DNA of 64,000 nt from positions 1 to 64,000 of the forward strand of contig NZ_RSFW01000009.1 in assembly GCF_003937825.1 (NCBI RefSeq), read 5' to 3'. Of the stretch, positions 55,371 to 64,000 are shown piece by piece (positions within the stretch are counted from its first letter, which is position 1; each line of letters starts with the position of its first letter). A program made the translations under genes and the position numbers. The notes under the pieces were generated by a model, which worked only from the letters and a program-made list of their open reading frames with translations, had not been told where the DNA came from and ran no database searches. The DNA comes from Mesobacillus subterraneus (GTDB taxonomy: Bacteria; Bacillota; Bacilli; Bacillales; Cytobacillaceae).

Positions 55371-55673
55371 TTAATCGAGCAACGTCAACAGTTTTTTTGC
55401 AAAGCCCTCGTCCAACAGGGCTACTACAACTCGTGCCTCTTTTCCTATTGCCTGGCCAAGCTGGTACCTGTCCGGAACCACCTTGCAGGGCACATTATAG
55501 GAGTTGCACTTGTCGGTTATTTTCTTTGTAGTATTTGCGGATGCGTCCGCAGAAAGCAAAATGAGCTTCGCTTTCCCGCTTCTGATTTCTTTGACGGAAA
55601 GCTCTTCCCCTGAAATAATTTTCCGTGCTCGATTGGCTAAGCCAAGCAATGACATCCATTGATTTGAGTTCAT
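55371..55673 (-). CDS. ylxQ: L7Ae-family RNA-binding protein YlxQ
   Basis: A 100-residue L7Ae/L30e-fold protein ([22 protein letters not shown]) expected to bind K-turn RNA, as shown for its relatives. The ATG overlaps the ylxR stop by one base (TGATG). It is part of rimP-nusA-ylxR-ylxQ-infB. The biological RNA target is not settled. Confidence 0.92.
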   Translation of the reverse strand: MNSNQWMSLLGLANRARKIISGEELSVKEIRSGKAKLILLSADASANTTKKITDKCNSYNVPCKVVPDRYQLGQAIGKEARVVVALLDEGFAKKLLTLLD

Positions 55674-55960
55674 CAGGATAGTCTGCTCTCCTTTTCGATC
55701 AGTTCATTCAACTCATCATATATTGAATCGTCCACTTGAGATTCAAGATGTTTGGACAATATGTTCCGTTTTTTTGCCGTCTCTACTGCTTCCCTGGTTT
55801 TTGACAGATAAGCACCACGGCCTGATTTCTTTCCTGTCAGGTCGATGGAGATTTCTCCCTCTTTTGAGCGAACGATGCGAACGAGTTCTTTTTTCGGTCT
55901 CATTTCACCGGTAGCGACACATTTTCGCATAGGAACTTTTTTACGGCTGTTCACGATCAT
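55673..55960 (-). CDS. ylxR: YlxR (RnpM) RNA-binding protein
   Basis: A 95-residue YlxR-family protein ([31 protein letters not shown]). Recent work on the B. subtilis homologue describes it as a modulator of RNase P. It starts 10 nt after nusA behind AGGTGAGGTGA. The C-terminal extension (about 70-95) is variable. Confidence 0.92.
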   Translation of the reverse strand: MIVNSRKKVPMRKCVATGEMRPKKELVRIVRSKEGEISIDLTGKKSGRGAYLSKTREAVETAKKRNILSKHLESQVDDSIYDELNELIEKESRLS

Positions 55961-55970
55961 TCACCTCACC

Positions 55971-57080
55971 TTAATCGATGTCTTCATCTTCGAAATCTTC
56001 GTCAGCGGACAAAAGTGGTTCATTATCGCGCGGATAGATTCCGGATTCTCTTGCTTCTGTTTCGGCCTTGATGTCGATTTTCCAGCCAGTCAGCTTAGCT
56101 GCAAGGCGGGCATTTTGGCCGCGCTTCCCGATTGCAAGCGACAACTGGTAGTCGGGAACGATGACAGTTGTTGCTTTTTCTTCTTCATTTACGATGACAT
56201 CAAGTACCTTTGAAGGACTCAGTGCATTAGCAACGAATACAACCGGATCCTCAGACCATTTGACGATATCGATTTTTTCACCCTTTAGCTCGTTGACCAC
56301 TGCCTGGACACGAGTTCCACGAGGGCCAACACATGAACCGACTGGATCGACTTCTGGATTATCAGAGTATACGGAGATTTTTGAGCGGTCTCCTGCTTCA
56401 CGTGCTACCGATTTGATTTCCACTGTTCCATCGTAAATTTCAGGAACTTCAATCTCGAACAGTCGCTTTAACAATCCCGGGTGGGTTCTCGAAACGAAGA
56501 TTTGCGGACCTTTTGTGGTTTTTTCAACCTTGGTGATGAATACTTTGATTCGATCATGAGGCTTATAATGTTCATTTGGCATTTGCTCATTCGCTGGCAG
56601 GATCGCCTCAATTTTTCCTAAGCTAACATAAATGAACTTAGGATCTTGACGCTGAACGATTCCTGTCATGATATCCTCTTCGCGGTCGATGAACTCGGAG
56701 TAAATGATGCCTCTCTCTGCCTCACGGACACGCTGGGTTACGACCTGCTTTGCAGTCTGCGCAGCAATCCGCCCGAAGTCCTTCGGCGTTACCTCAAGTT
56801 CAACAACATCTTCTACCTGATAATTAGGATTGAGTTTCTGTGCTTCTTCCAGAGAAATTTCAAGACGAGGATCGAATACTTCATCGACCACTTCTTTTCT
56901 CGCAAATACCCGCATAGAACCATTACCCAGGTTCAGGTCGATCCTGACATTTTGTGCCTGGTTGAAATTTCGTCGATACGCAGACACAAGTGCCGCTTCG
57001 ATCGCTTCAATCAGAATGTCCCTCGAAATTCCTTTTTCTTTTTCAAGAATAGTAAGAGCATCCAACAATTCGCTGCTCAT
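55971..57080 (-). CDS. nusA: Transcription termination/antitermination factor NusA
   Basis: Binds RNA polymerase and nascent RNA to control pausing and intrinsic termination, 369 residues. The N-terminal polymerase-binding domain is followed by S1 (about 135-200), KH1 ([16 protein letters not shown]) and KH2 ([20 protein letters not shown]). There is no C-terminal acidic-repeat domain, as usual in Gram-positives. It is second in the rimP operon; the leader hairpin upstream may be NusA-controlled. Confidence 0.96.
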   Translation of the reverse strand: MSSELLDALTILEKEKGISRDILIEAIEAALVSAYRRNFNQAQNVRIDLNLGNGSMRVFARKEVVDEVFDPRLEISLEEAQKLNPNYQVEDVVELEVTPKDFGRIAAQTAKQVVTQRVREAERGIIYSEFIDREEDIMTGIVQRQDPKFIYVSLGKIEAILPANEQMPNEHYKPHDRIKVFITKVEKTTKGPQIFVSRTHPGLLKRLFEIEVPEIYDGTVEIKSVAREAGDRSKISVYSDNPEVDPVGSCVGPRGTRVQAVVNELKGEKIDIVKWSEDPVVFVANALSPSKVLDVIVNEEEKATTVIVPDYQLSLAIGKRGQNARLAAKLTGWKIDIKAETEARESGIYPRDNEPLLSADEDFEDEDID

Positions 57081-57241
57081 GAGATATAAATCCCCCTTTT
57101 TTACTTCCCAACTTTGTTAGGCTCTTTTCGAAAACGGTGTCCCTGCCGTATGTCCTTACCAGCGTATAACCGGGTCGAACGCTCGCTGTATACCTGTGGT
57201 TCCGAAATGATCCTTTTAACTGAAGATAAATACTAGACAGA

Positions 57242-57712
57242 TTATGAAAAAGTGACTGCTAGCCTTGCGCTGGCAATCTTATCAAACGGGATGACGACTG
57301 TTTTCTTGCGAGTCTTGATTTTCACTTCAACAGTGACACTTTCCCCATTATAATCGGCTAAGAGCCCTTCAAAAGCCTTTTCACCATCGATTGGTTCATA
57401 TGTTTTGATAAAGACATTCTTGCCTATAGCTTTTTGATAATCCTTTTCTTTTTTCAGCGGGCGTTCCGCACCTGGTGAGGAGACTTCCAAAAAGTAGTTA
57501 TGCGGGATTGGATCAATGGCATCAAGCTTTTCGCTAAGGCGCTCACTGACGATGCCGCATTCCTCGATATCAATTCCGTTGTCCTTATCAATGTACACGC
57601 GAAGGAACCAGTTCTTGCCTTCTTTTACGTATTCGATGTCTACTAATTCAAGGCCGTTTTCATTTAAGATGGGAGTTACCAGTTCTTCCACTACTTCAGT
57701 AACCTTGCTCAT
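57242..57712 (-). CDS. rimP: Ribosome maturation factor RimP
   Basis: A 156-residue 30S assembly factor. [21 protein letters not shown] and [18 protein letters not shown] are the conserved motifs, followed by the C-terminal SH3-like domain. RBS AAAGGAGG. It is first in rimP-nusA-ylxR-ylxQ-infB-ylxP-rbfA. A 160-bp spacer with no recognised gene separates it from nusA. Confidence 0.95.
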   Translation of the reverse strand: MSKVTEVVEELVTPILNENGLELVDIEYVKEGKNWFLRVYIDKDNGIDIEECGIVSERLSEKLDAIDPIPHNYFLEVSSPGAERPLKKEKDYQKAIGKNVFIKTYEPIDGEKAFEGLLADYNGESVTVEVKIKTRKKTVVIPFDKIASARLAVTFS

Positions 57713-57789
57713 AAAATCCCTCCTTTGACATAACCTCGTTCATTTTCATCCATGATTTTTGGTTTTTATCCCCCGAAAAAGTGCGTAAC

Positions 57790-57818
57790 AAACAAGAAAG
57801 AGCGGGTTGCCCCACTCT
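57790..57818 (-). terminator. Attenuator-like terminator in the rimP-nusA leader
   Basis: AGAGCGGG (57799-57806) and CCCACTCT (57811-57818) pair over 8 bp with one G-U and a 4-nt loop, followed by UUUCUUGUUUG on the minus strand. It lies between the operon promoter and rimP, so full-length transcripts must read through it. Control by NusA itself is the natural hypothesis. Confidence 0.6.
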
Positions 57819-57853
57819 CATCTGCCAGAGTTATCCTTAGTATTTCCAATAAA

Positions 57854-57882
57854 AATATAACATAACCAGATATTTAATGCAA
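57854..57882 (-). promoter_or_regulatory. Sigma-A promoter of the rimP-nusA-infB operon
   Basis: TTGCAT (57877-57882, minus strand), a 17-bp spacer and TATATT (57854-57859). The leader is about 135 nt and includes the attenuator-like hairpin. Confidence 0.65.
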
Positions 57883-58004
57883 ATGAATGACTGATATAGC
57901 AGGGGTTCAGACAGTAAAAACAGCTTGGTTTTCATGTTGTTATGACTATTTTAAGTTTACCTGCCGAATTCTAGCCAAGCCCTGTCAGATCGGTGTAAGT
58001 TAAC

Positions 58005-58053
58005 AAAAAAGAGGGCTTCCCAAAAGATAAAACTTTTGGGCACCTCTTTTTTT
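58005..58053. terminator. Strong bidirectional terminator-like hairpin
   Basis: AAAAAAGAGG...CCCAAAAG (58005-58026) pairs with CTTTTGGG...CCTCTTTTTT (58033-58053), with a small internal mismatch (GCTT/CA). It is symmetric and directly abuts repeat copy 3, between polC and the rimP promoter. Confidence 0.75.
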
Positions 58054-58074
58054 AGAGCAACTTGAAAGAGGGGC

Positions 58075-58270
58075 TGTTGATTTCCATTCCAGACACATCG
58101 CTTTCCGCTGGGCTGGCACTGAGCCTCCTCGCCGCTGTTGGCGTCTGCGGGGTCTCAGGTGACCAGCTGATCCCCCAGGACTTTGATTGAGCTTCCTCGA
58201 ACCTGGCCACGCACGATGGAAATGCCGCAGCATTTTCGGAGGAGTCTACGTGCCTTCCACTCCAATCAAC
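58075..58270 (-). repeat. Palindromic intergenic repeat, copy 3 (long form, inverted)
   Basis: A 196-bp element in reverse orientation, bounded by TGTTGATT (58075-58082) and AATCAAC (58264-58270). Read on the minus strand it has GGAAGGCACGTAGACTCCT, the 60-bp module (58180-58239), then CCTGGGGGATCAGCTGG, GAGACCCCGCAGACGCC, GAGGAGGCTCAG and the closing arm. It lies in the 701-bp gap between polC and rimP. The 234-nt minus-strand open frame at 58000-58233 is an artefact of this repeat. Confidence 0.85.
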
Positions 58271-58340
58271 TCAGGTGTCTAGATTCATTTCCAATGCAAA
58301 TAACAACAGATTTACTGACCCAAAAAGCTGGATGAAATGA

Positions 58341-58393
58341 AAAAGAGGCGACTCTTAGGTCGATGTAATTTTCTACCTTTTGAGTCTGCCTCT
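58341..58393 (-). terminator. Terminator of polC
   Basis: AGAGGCGACTC (58344-58354) and GAGTCTGCCTCT (58382-58393) pair with one bulge around a long loop, followed by UUUUU on the minus strand. Confidence 0.65.
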
Positions 58394-58413
58394 ATATTTC
58401 AATTTCAAAATCA

Positions 58414-61400
58414 CTAGAACAACGAAAGCTGGTTCTGGTCTGGCATGCCTTCAAGACAGCCGTGGTTGTCGAGGTATTCCAGGATCGTTTTGGAGATTTT
58501 GCCGCGCTGCTGGAGGTCTTCCTTAGATAAGAACTCTCCTTCCTCACGGGCTTTGACTATATTGATGGCTGCGTTTGTGCCAAGGCCTGGAATCGCATTG
58601 AATGGCGGGATGAGCTTATCGCCTTCAATGATGAATTCTGAAGCGCTGGACTTGTAAAGGTCAACCTTCGCAAAACCAAAGCCGCGTTCACACATTTCCA
58701 TGGCGATTTCCATTACAGTCATCAAGTTCTTTTCCTTCGTTGATGCTTCAAGTCCCTTGGCGTTGATTTCCTCGATTACCGCACGGATGCTTTCAGAACC
58801 GCGGACCATTGCGTCGACATCGAAGTCATCCGCTCTAACAGTAAAGTACGCTGCATAATACATAAGCGGATGATGGACCTTGAAGTAAGCAATCCTGACG
58901 GCCATCAATACATAGGCAGCTGCGTGGGCCTTAGGGAACATGTACTTGATTTTTTTACAGGAATCGATATACCATTCAGGAACTTTATTCTTGCGCATTT
59001 CCTCTTCCATTTCATCTGTCAGTCCCTTACCTTTACGGACAGATTCCATGATTTTAAAGGCGAATGCCGGTTCCAGTCCCTGATAAATCAGGTAGACCAT
59101 GATATCATCACGGCAGCCGATTACTTCGCTGAGGTTACAGATATTGTTGTGGATCAATTCCTGGGCATTACCGAGCCATACGTCCGTGCCATGCGATAAG
59201 CCTGAAATCTGGACAAGCTCAGAAAACGTTGTCGGCTTCGTATCTTCAAGCATCTGTCGAACGAATCTTGTCCCGAATTCCGGGATTCCAAGCGAGCCTG
59301 TCTTGGACATGATCTGCTGCTCAGTGACTCCCAATGATTCCGTACCGCTGAAGATTTTCATTACTTCAGGATCGTCAGTTGGAATTGTTTTAGGGTCAAT
59401 ACCGCTGAGATCCTGCAGCATCCTGATCACCGTTGGATCATCGTGGCCTAGGATATCAAGCTTCAAAAGATTATCATGGATGGAATGGAAATCGAAGTGC
59501 GTCGTTTTCCATTCTGAAGTATTACTGTCCGCCGGAAACTGGATTGGCGAAAAATCGTAGATATCCATATAGTCCGGGACAACGATTATCCCCCCTGGGT
59601 GCTGTCCTGTCGTCCTCTTGACACCGGTACATCCGGAAGCGAGACGGTCGATTTCGGCACCACGAAGAGTAAGGTTATTGTCACTTTGATACCCTTTTAC
59701 ATAACCGTAGGCAGTCTTATCTGCAACGGTGCCGATCGTACCGGCACGATATACATAATCCTCACCAAACAATACCTTCGTATAGTTATGGGCCCTTGGC
59801 TGATATTCACCTGAGAAGTTCAAGTCGATATCCGGAACCTTGTCCCCCTTGAAGCCCAGGAAGGTCTCAAACGGAATGTCATGTCCATCTTTTTTATATT
59901 TTATGCCGCAATCAGGGCAATCCTTATCTGGAAGGTCGAATCCTGAGCCAACCGAACCATCGTTAAAGAACTCTGATTTCTTGCACTTCGGGCATACATA
60001 ATGCGGCGGCAGCGGATTCACTTCGGTAATCTCCGTCATTGTCGCAACGAAAGACGATCCTACCGACCCACGGGAACCTACCAGATACCCATCATCGAGT
60101 GATTTTTTTACGAGCTTGTGAGAAATCAAATAAATAACAGCAAAGCCATTGTCTATGATACTCTTCAGTTCTTTTTCGAGGCGTGCCTCTACGATTTCAG
60201 GAAGGTCATCTCCGTAAATTCTGCGGGCCATCCCATAGCTCATGCTGCGCATTTCTTCATCTGCGCCTTCGATTTTTGGAGTATAAAGATCATCTTTGAT
60301 CGGCTTAATCACATCAATCATATCCGCGATCTTATTCGTGTTCTCGACGACAATTTCCTTCGCCTTCTCTTCTCCTAAAAACTTAAAAGCATCGAGCATT
60401 TCGTTCGTAGTCCTGAAGTGGACATCCGGCAGTTCATGACGGTTAAGCGGGTTGGCCCCGCCCTGAGAATTGACCAGGATCTTGCGGTAGATTTTATCAT
60501 TTTCATTCAGGTAGTGTACGTTTCCAGTAGCCACTACCGGTAAATCGAGCTTGTCGCCAAGCTGGACGATATTGGAAATGATGTCCTCCATAGCCTTCTC
60601 GTCACGGACCAGTTCGAGTTCCAGCAAGTGAGCGTAAACAGCTTTTGGATGAACTTCAAGATAATCATAAAATTGTGCCGTCTCTTCAACCTCTTCCGGC
60701 CCCTTTTGCATCATACCTTCGAAAACTTCGCCTTTGTCACACCCCGAACCAATCAAAATGCCCTCTCGATGCTTGTTCAACACAGAGCGCGGAATTCTCG
60801 GCACTCGGTAAAAGTAATCAATATGGGAGATGGACACAAGCTTAAAAATATTCTTCAGGCCTATTTCATTTTGAGCCAGCAATGTCGCGTGATAAGGACG
60901 TGCACGCTGATACGCTTTCCCTTGGCCCATATTGTCATTTAACTGGTCGTGGAACTCAATCCCCTTTTCAGAAGCATCCTTCAGCATTTTCACCATCAGG
61001 TATCCTGTTGCCTCGGCATCATAAATCGCACGGTGATGCTGGGTCAGTTCAATATCGAACTTCTTGGCAAGTGTATTCAGCCTGTGATTCTTCATGTCCG
61101 GATACAGGAATCGCCCCAGTTCGAGCGTGTCAATAACTGGATTTGCCGCTTTGCCAAGCCCGATCTTCTTATAGCCGACATTAAGGAAACCCATGTCGAA
61201 GGAAGCGTTGTGGGCTACCAGAACACAGTCACCAGACCATTCATGGAACTTCTGCAGGACTTCACTTACCTCAGGAGCATTGCGGACCATATCATCCGTG
61301 ATTCCCGTCAAGTTGATCGTCGTTGCTGACAGGCGGTGGTGCGGATTGGCGAAGGATTCGAAACGATCAATGATTTCCCCGTTGCGCACCTTTACCGCAG

Positions 61401-62739
61401 CTAGTTCGATAATGGTATCGTAAACCGCTGAAAGTCCGGTTGTTTCGACGTCAAATACCACATACGTATCCTCTGCCAGCAGACGGTGGGCAACATTATA
61501 GGCGATCGGGACCCCGTCATCTACCAGGTTGATTTCGACGCCGTATAAAATCTTGATATCATTTTTCTTTCCTGCACCAAATGCTTCGGGATAAGATTGC
61601 ACAACTGCATGGTCAGTGATTGCTACCGCTTTGTGCCCCCATTTTGCCGCCTGGGCAACAAGTGCGCTGACAGGCGTAACGGCATCCATCTGGCTCATCG
61701 GCGAATGGAGATGAAGCTCGACCCGCTTTTCTCCTTCAGGAGCAGAGTCAATCCTTCCTTTAGGTTTTATCTCATTGATATCATTTCCGATCATGACCAA
61801 GTCGCGGACAAATGTGTCGTTCTGGATGCTTCCGCGCACCTTCAGCCACATGCCTTTTTTCACTAGCTGATAAAGTGCTGCATCTTCTTTGTCACGTGAG
61901 AACATTTTCACCATAATGGAGCTGGTGTAGTCCGTAATCTTGAAGGTTAATAATGTCCTTCCGCTGCGAAGTTCTTTCGTTTCTGCGAAGAAAACAAAGC
62001 CCTCGACAGCGACTCGGCGTTCTTCATCGACAATGTCTTCAAGCTTGCGGAAATCGGCATCATCCTTGATGGTCAGGCCAATGGTAAGAGGCCCGTCCAG
62101 CGGCGGCCCGTCACCCTGGGCCTTCTCCGCTTCCTTCTTCTGCATTTCGATCATCGCCATCAGGCCGCGTTCCTGGTCTTCTTTTTCTTTCGCCTTCATG
62201 AATTTTTCATATTCATCAGAAGCGCCTTCCTCACTGACAACCGTATCAATGGTCAGCATAGGAAAACCGAAACTTTGATAGATTTCTGCGATAACGGCTC
62301 CATACTTCCTTTTAAGAGCAAGCCCTTCGGCTTCGTTCCGGGCCGTTAAAACCAGTTTTGTCCCCTGGACTTTGGGAACTTGTTCATCCAATAGTTTTAG
62401 CAGCGGAGGAGCAATACCATCAATTTCTTTGATGCATGCCTTCCAGTAATCGAGGATTTCCTGTTCACTGATAGCCTGCTCAAGCACCCTTACTGTATGT
62501 GATATGGTCGCAATATGCGAAAAAGTATGTTCAAGCTTGCCTACGAATGCGCTATAGACCTGGCAAGGAATGATTTTTTTAAACTGGAAAAAGAAATGCC
62601 ATTTCCTTGCCTGTTTTTCAATCACAACCCTGTCAATTTCAGCGTTTTGAAAATGAGTGATAATCGCATCATCCGTTAACTGCAGCTGTTGCAGCAGGAG
62701 CTGGAACCTCTCTTTTTTACCCAAAGAAAGATCACCCAT
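58414..62739 (-). CDS. polC: DNA polymerase III alpha subunit, Gram-positive type (PolC)
   Basis: The replicative polymerase with built-in proofreading, 1441 residues, full family length. In order: N-terminal domains, an OB fold, the PHP domain ([24 protein letters not shown]), split by a DEDDh exonuclease ([38 protein letters not shown]), a zinc-ribbon region ([11 protein letters not shown]...CPDCG), the polymerase core with catalytic aspartates ([12 protein letters not shown]) and a C-terminal helix-hairpin-helix. It ends DQNQLSLF, a beta-clamp-binding motif. It lies between proS and rimP as in B. subtilis. Confidence 0.98.
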   Translation of the reverse strand: MGDLSLGKKERFQLLLQQLQLTDDAIITHFQNAEIDRVVIEKQARKWHFFFQFKKIIPCQVYSAFVGKLEHTFSHIATISHTVRVLEQAISEQEILDYWKACIKEIDGIAPPLLKLLDEQVPKVQGTKLVLTARNEAEGLALKRKYGAVIAEIYQSFGFPMLTIDTVVSEEGASDEYEKFMKAKEKEDQERGLMAMIEMQKKEAEKAQGDGPPLDGPLTIGLTIKDDADFRKLEDIVDEERRVAVEGFVFFAETKELRSGRTLLTFKITDYTSSIMVKMFSRDKEDAALYQLVKKGMWLKVRGSIQNDTFVRDLVMIGNDINEIKPKGRIDSAPEGEKRVELHLHSPMSQMDAVTPVSALVAQAAKWGHKAVAITDHAVVQSYPEAFGAGKKNDIKILYGVEINLVDDGVPIAYNVAHRLLAEDTYVVFDVETTGLSAVYDTIIELAAVKVRNGEIIDRFESFANPHHRLSATTINLTGITDDMVRNAPEVSEVLQKFHEWSGDCVLVAHNASFDMGFLNVGYKKIGLGKAANPVIDTLELGRFLYPDMKNHRLNTLAKKFDIELTQHHRAIYDAEATGYLMVKMLKDASEKGIEFHDQLNDNMGQGKAYQRARPYHATLLAQNEIGLKNIFKLVSISHIDYFYRVPRIPRSVLNKHREGILIGSGCDKGEVFEGMMQKGPEEVEETAQFYDYLEVHPKAVYAHLLELELVRDEKAMEDIISNIVQLGDKLDLPVVATGNVHYLNENDKIYRKILVNSQGGANPLNRHELPDVHFRTTNEMLDAFKFLGEEKAKEIVVENTNKIADMIDVIKPIKDDLYTPKIEGADEEMRSMSYGMARRIYGDDLPEIVEARLEKELKSIIDNGFAVIYLISHKLVKKSLDDGYLVGSRGSVGSSFVATMTEITEVNPLPPHYVCPKCKKSEFFNDGSVGSGFDLPDKDCPDCGIKYKKDGHDIPFETFLGFKGDKVPDIDLNFSGEYQPRAHNYTKVLFGEDYVYRAGTIGTVADKTAYGYVKGYQSDNNLTLRGAEIDRLASGCTGVKRTTGQHPGGIIVVPDYMDIYDFSPIQFPADSNTSEWKTTHFDFHSIHDNLLKLDILGHDDPTVIRMLQDLSGIDPKTIPTDDPEVMKIFSGTESLGVTEQQIMSKTGSLGIPEFGTRFVRQMLEDTKPTTFSELVQISGLSHGTDVWLGNAQELIHNNICNLSEVIGCRDDIMVYLIYQGLEPAFAFKIMESVRKGKGLTDEMEEEMRKNKVPEWYIDSCKKIKYMFPKAHAAAYVLMAVRIAYFKVHHPLMYYAAYFTVRADDFDVDAMVRGSESIRAVIEEINAKGLEASTKEKNLMTVMEIAMEMCERGFGFAKVDLYKSSASEFIIEGDKLIPPFNAIPGLGTNAAINIVKAREEGEFLSKEDLQQRGKISKTILEYLDNHGCLEGMPDQNQLSLF

Positions 62740-62825
62740 GGTTATTTCTCTCCCATCTAAAAAGCTTATATTCTATCTATCGGACATTTGTGCCCGTTTA
62801 AATTACGTGTTTAATAGCAAAGGTT

Positions 62826-62834
62826 ATTATAACA
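62826..62834 (-). promoter_or_regulatory. Extended -10 promoter of polC
   Basis: TGTTATAAT on the minus strand: a perfect -10 with an extended TGn. No clear -35. It is about 90 nt upstream of polC. The rest of the 288-bp gap to proS holds only the proS terminator. Confidence 0.5.
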
Positions 62835-62990
62835 TAAAATGCCTGTCCCGTTAGCGGTGTTTGATATTTCCATCTCAGGTTGTAATTATTTCAGTCATAT
62901 CTCTAAACATGCCTTCTTCCTAATTTAACTCAGTTCCTTTAGCCGTGGGAATCAAACTTGTGCTTTAACTGTGATTATAAAACTCCCCAT

Positions 62991-63020
62991 AAAAAAAGCG
63001 GATCCTGTCACAGGACCCGC
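62991..63020 (-). terminator. Terminator of proS
   Basis: GCGGATCCTG (62998-63007) and CAGGACCCGC (63011-63020) form a 10-bp stem with one G-U and a 3-nt loop, followed by a U7 run on the minus strand. Confidence 0.85.
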
Positions 63021-63027
63021 CGTTTGA

Positions 63028-64000
63028 TTATAGTTCTTGCAATATATTCTTCAAAGCAGCCGCAAGATCGTCTTTGTGCACTTCCTGCATTTCGCCATTT
63101 TTACGGATTTTGACTTCGACGATGCCTTCGCTTGCTTTCTTCCCTACAGTGACTCTCACTGGCAATCCGATCAGGTCGGAATCGGCGAATTTCACGCCTG
63201 GGCGCTCCTGACGGTCATCCAGCAGCACTTCCATTCCTGCAGCCTGCAGGCTGGAATAGAGCTCTTCCGCCAGTTCTTTCTGAGCGCTGTCCTTCATGTT
63301 CACCGCAATCAGATGAAGATCGAATGGTGAGATATTTGTAGGCCATACCAGGCCATTTTCATCATTGAATTGTTCAGCAACAGCAGCCATTGTGCGGGAA
63401 ACGCCAATTCCGTAACAGCCCATGATCATTGGCTGTGTCCTGCCGTTCTCATCAAGGAAAACAGCATTCATAGCTTCACTGTACCTGGTACCAAGCTTGA
63501 AGACATGTCCGACTTCAATGCCTTTGGCAAAAACAATGGTTCCTTCTCCGTCTGGAGATGGGTCTCCCTCTTTGATAAAACGTAAATCTGCATAAGCATT
63601 TACCTTGAAGTCACGTTCTGGATTCACATTTTTGTAGTGATAATCCTCTTCGTTTGCTCCGCATACTCCATTGACGATTGCTTCCACAGCATGGTCAGCG
63701 ATTACTTCAACCTTCTCCACTCCGATCGGTCCAAGTGAACCTACAGTGCATCCAAGAATTTCTTTAGTTGTATTGGCATCGGCAAGTTCGACCGAAGAAG
63801 CCTCTAAATAGTTCTTAAGCTTAATGTCGTTTACCTCGTGGTCACCGCGGACCAATACCAGTACATGGCGGTCATCCACTGCAAACAAAAGGGATTTGAT
63901 GCAATCCTTATCTTCTGCCTGAAGGAAAGAAGAAACTTCTTCGATTGTCTTTTTGTTTTCCGTGTGGACTTTTTCAAGTTCCATTGCAGATGCGCTGCTC
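63028..64000 (-). CDS. proS: Prolyl-tRNA synthetase, C-terminal part (cut by window end)
   Basis: Charges tRNA-Pro. Only the last 323 codons lie in the window; the frame stays open to base 64000, so the N-terminal catalytic motifs 1 and 2 are outside. Visible are most of the INS editing domain ([39 protein letters not shown]), class II motif 3 ([18 protein letters not shown]), and the anticodon-binding domain ([38 protein letters not shown]). The INS domain marks the bacterial-type enzyme. The ATG at 63984 is internal and not the start. Confidence 0.95.
   Translation of the reverse strand, partial: SSASAMELEKVHTENKKTIEEVSSFLQAEDKDCIKSLLFAVDDRHVLVLVRGDHEVNDIKLKNYLEASSVELADANTTKEILGCTVGSLGPIGVEKVEVIADHAVEAIVNGVCGANEEDYHYKNVNPERDFKVNAYADLRFIKEGDPSPDGEGTIVFAKGIEVGHVFKLGTRYSEAMNAVFLDENGRTQPMIMGCYGIGVSRTMAAVAEQFNDENGLVWPTNISPFDLHLIAVNMKDSAQKELAEELYSSLQAAGMEVLLDDRQERPGVKFADSDLIGLPVRVTVGKKASEGIVEVKIRKNGEMQEVHKDDLAAALKNILQEL

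Noticed and set aside
58000-58233. Minus-strand open frame of 77 codons
   Set aside because: It spans a terminator hairpin and repeat copy 3 and has no ribosome binding site.
1-64000. CRISPR array, prophage, insertion sequence or tRNA gene
   Set aside because: No regularly spaced repeats, transposase, integrase or phage genes, and no tRNA cloverleaf were seen. The only dispersed repeat family is the palindromic element described above.

Overview
The window is a chromosomal segment of a low-to-mid GC, endospore-forming Firmicute of the family Bacillaceae (Bacillus/Mesobacillus-like). This rests on gene content and order that match the Bacillus subtilis cotE-to-proS region (cotE, ricA, miaB, spoVS, ymdB, rny, recA, cinA, pgsA, rodZ, ymfK/J/I/H/F, spoIIIE, tepA, rnjB, dapA, dapG, asd, spoVFB, spoVFA, ymxH, mlpA, pnp, rpsO, ribC, truB, rbfA, ylxP, infB, ylxQ, ylxR, nusA, rimP, polC, proS), on AGGAGG-type ribosome binding sites, and on sporulation genes. 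Nearly everything is on the minus strand, so operons read from high to low coordinates.

Layout. (1) 1-6250 is accessory: a small membrane protein, then a minus-strand Tat-exported molybdopterin reductase operon of the polysulfide/thiosulfate reductase type (torD-like chaperone, catalytic, Fe-S and NrfD membrane subunits), divergent from an unusual multi-cluster ferredoxin. In B. subtilis cotE is followed by mutS, so this block looks inserted. (2) 6257-17800 holds cotE, ricA, miaB, korA/korB, a dipeptidase, spoVS, ymdB, rny and recA with a LexA-box promoter. (3) 17950-27000 holds cinA, pgsA, rodZ, ymfK, ymfJ, ymfI, the M16 peptidase pair ymfH/ymfF and a membrane diguanylate cyclase. (4) 27437-33181 is a nucleoside ABC importer (nupNOPQ) with its GntR regulator and candidate CcpA and CodY sites. 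(5) 33387-44294 covers spoIIIE, ylzJ, tepA, rnjB, the aspartate/lysine genes and dipicolinate synthase. (6) 44338-64000 is the ymxH-mlpA-pnp-rpsO-ribC-truB-infB-nusA-rimP-polC-proS information-processing block. proS is cut by the window end.

How the genes work together. dapA, dapG and asd make the dihydrodipicolinate that SpoVFA/B convert to spore dipicolinate. rny, rnjB, pnp, ricA and ylxR belong to RNA turnover and processing. rimP, nusA, infB, rbfA, truB and rpsO form a translation/transcription-factor set with a terminator-like hairpin in its leader. The reductase operon implies optional anaerobic respiration.

I see no CRISPR array, phage, IS element, tRNA or rRNA. The most unusual non-coding content is a three-copy palindromic intergenic repeat (27121-27368, 44726-44859, 58075-58270). 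Two copies carry an identically placed 60-bp module. Long open frames across these repeats are artefacts. Start codons given here were chosen by ribosome binding site, so several genes are shorter than the longest possible frame.
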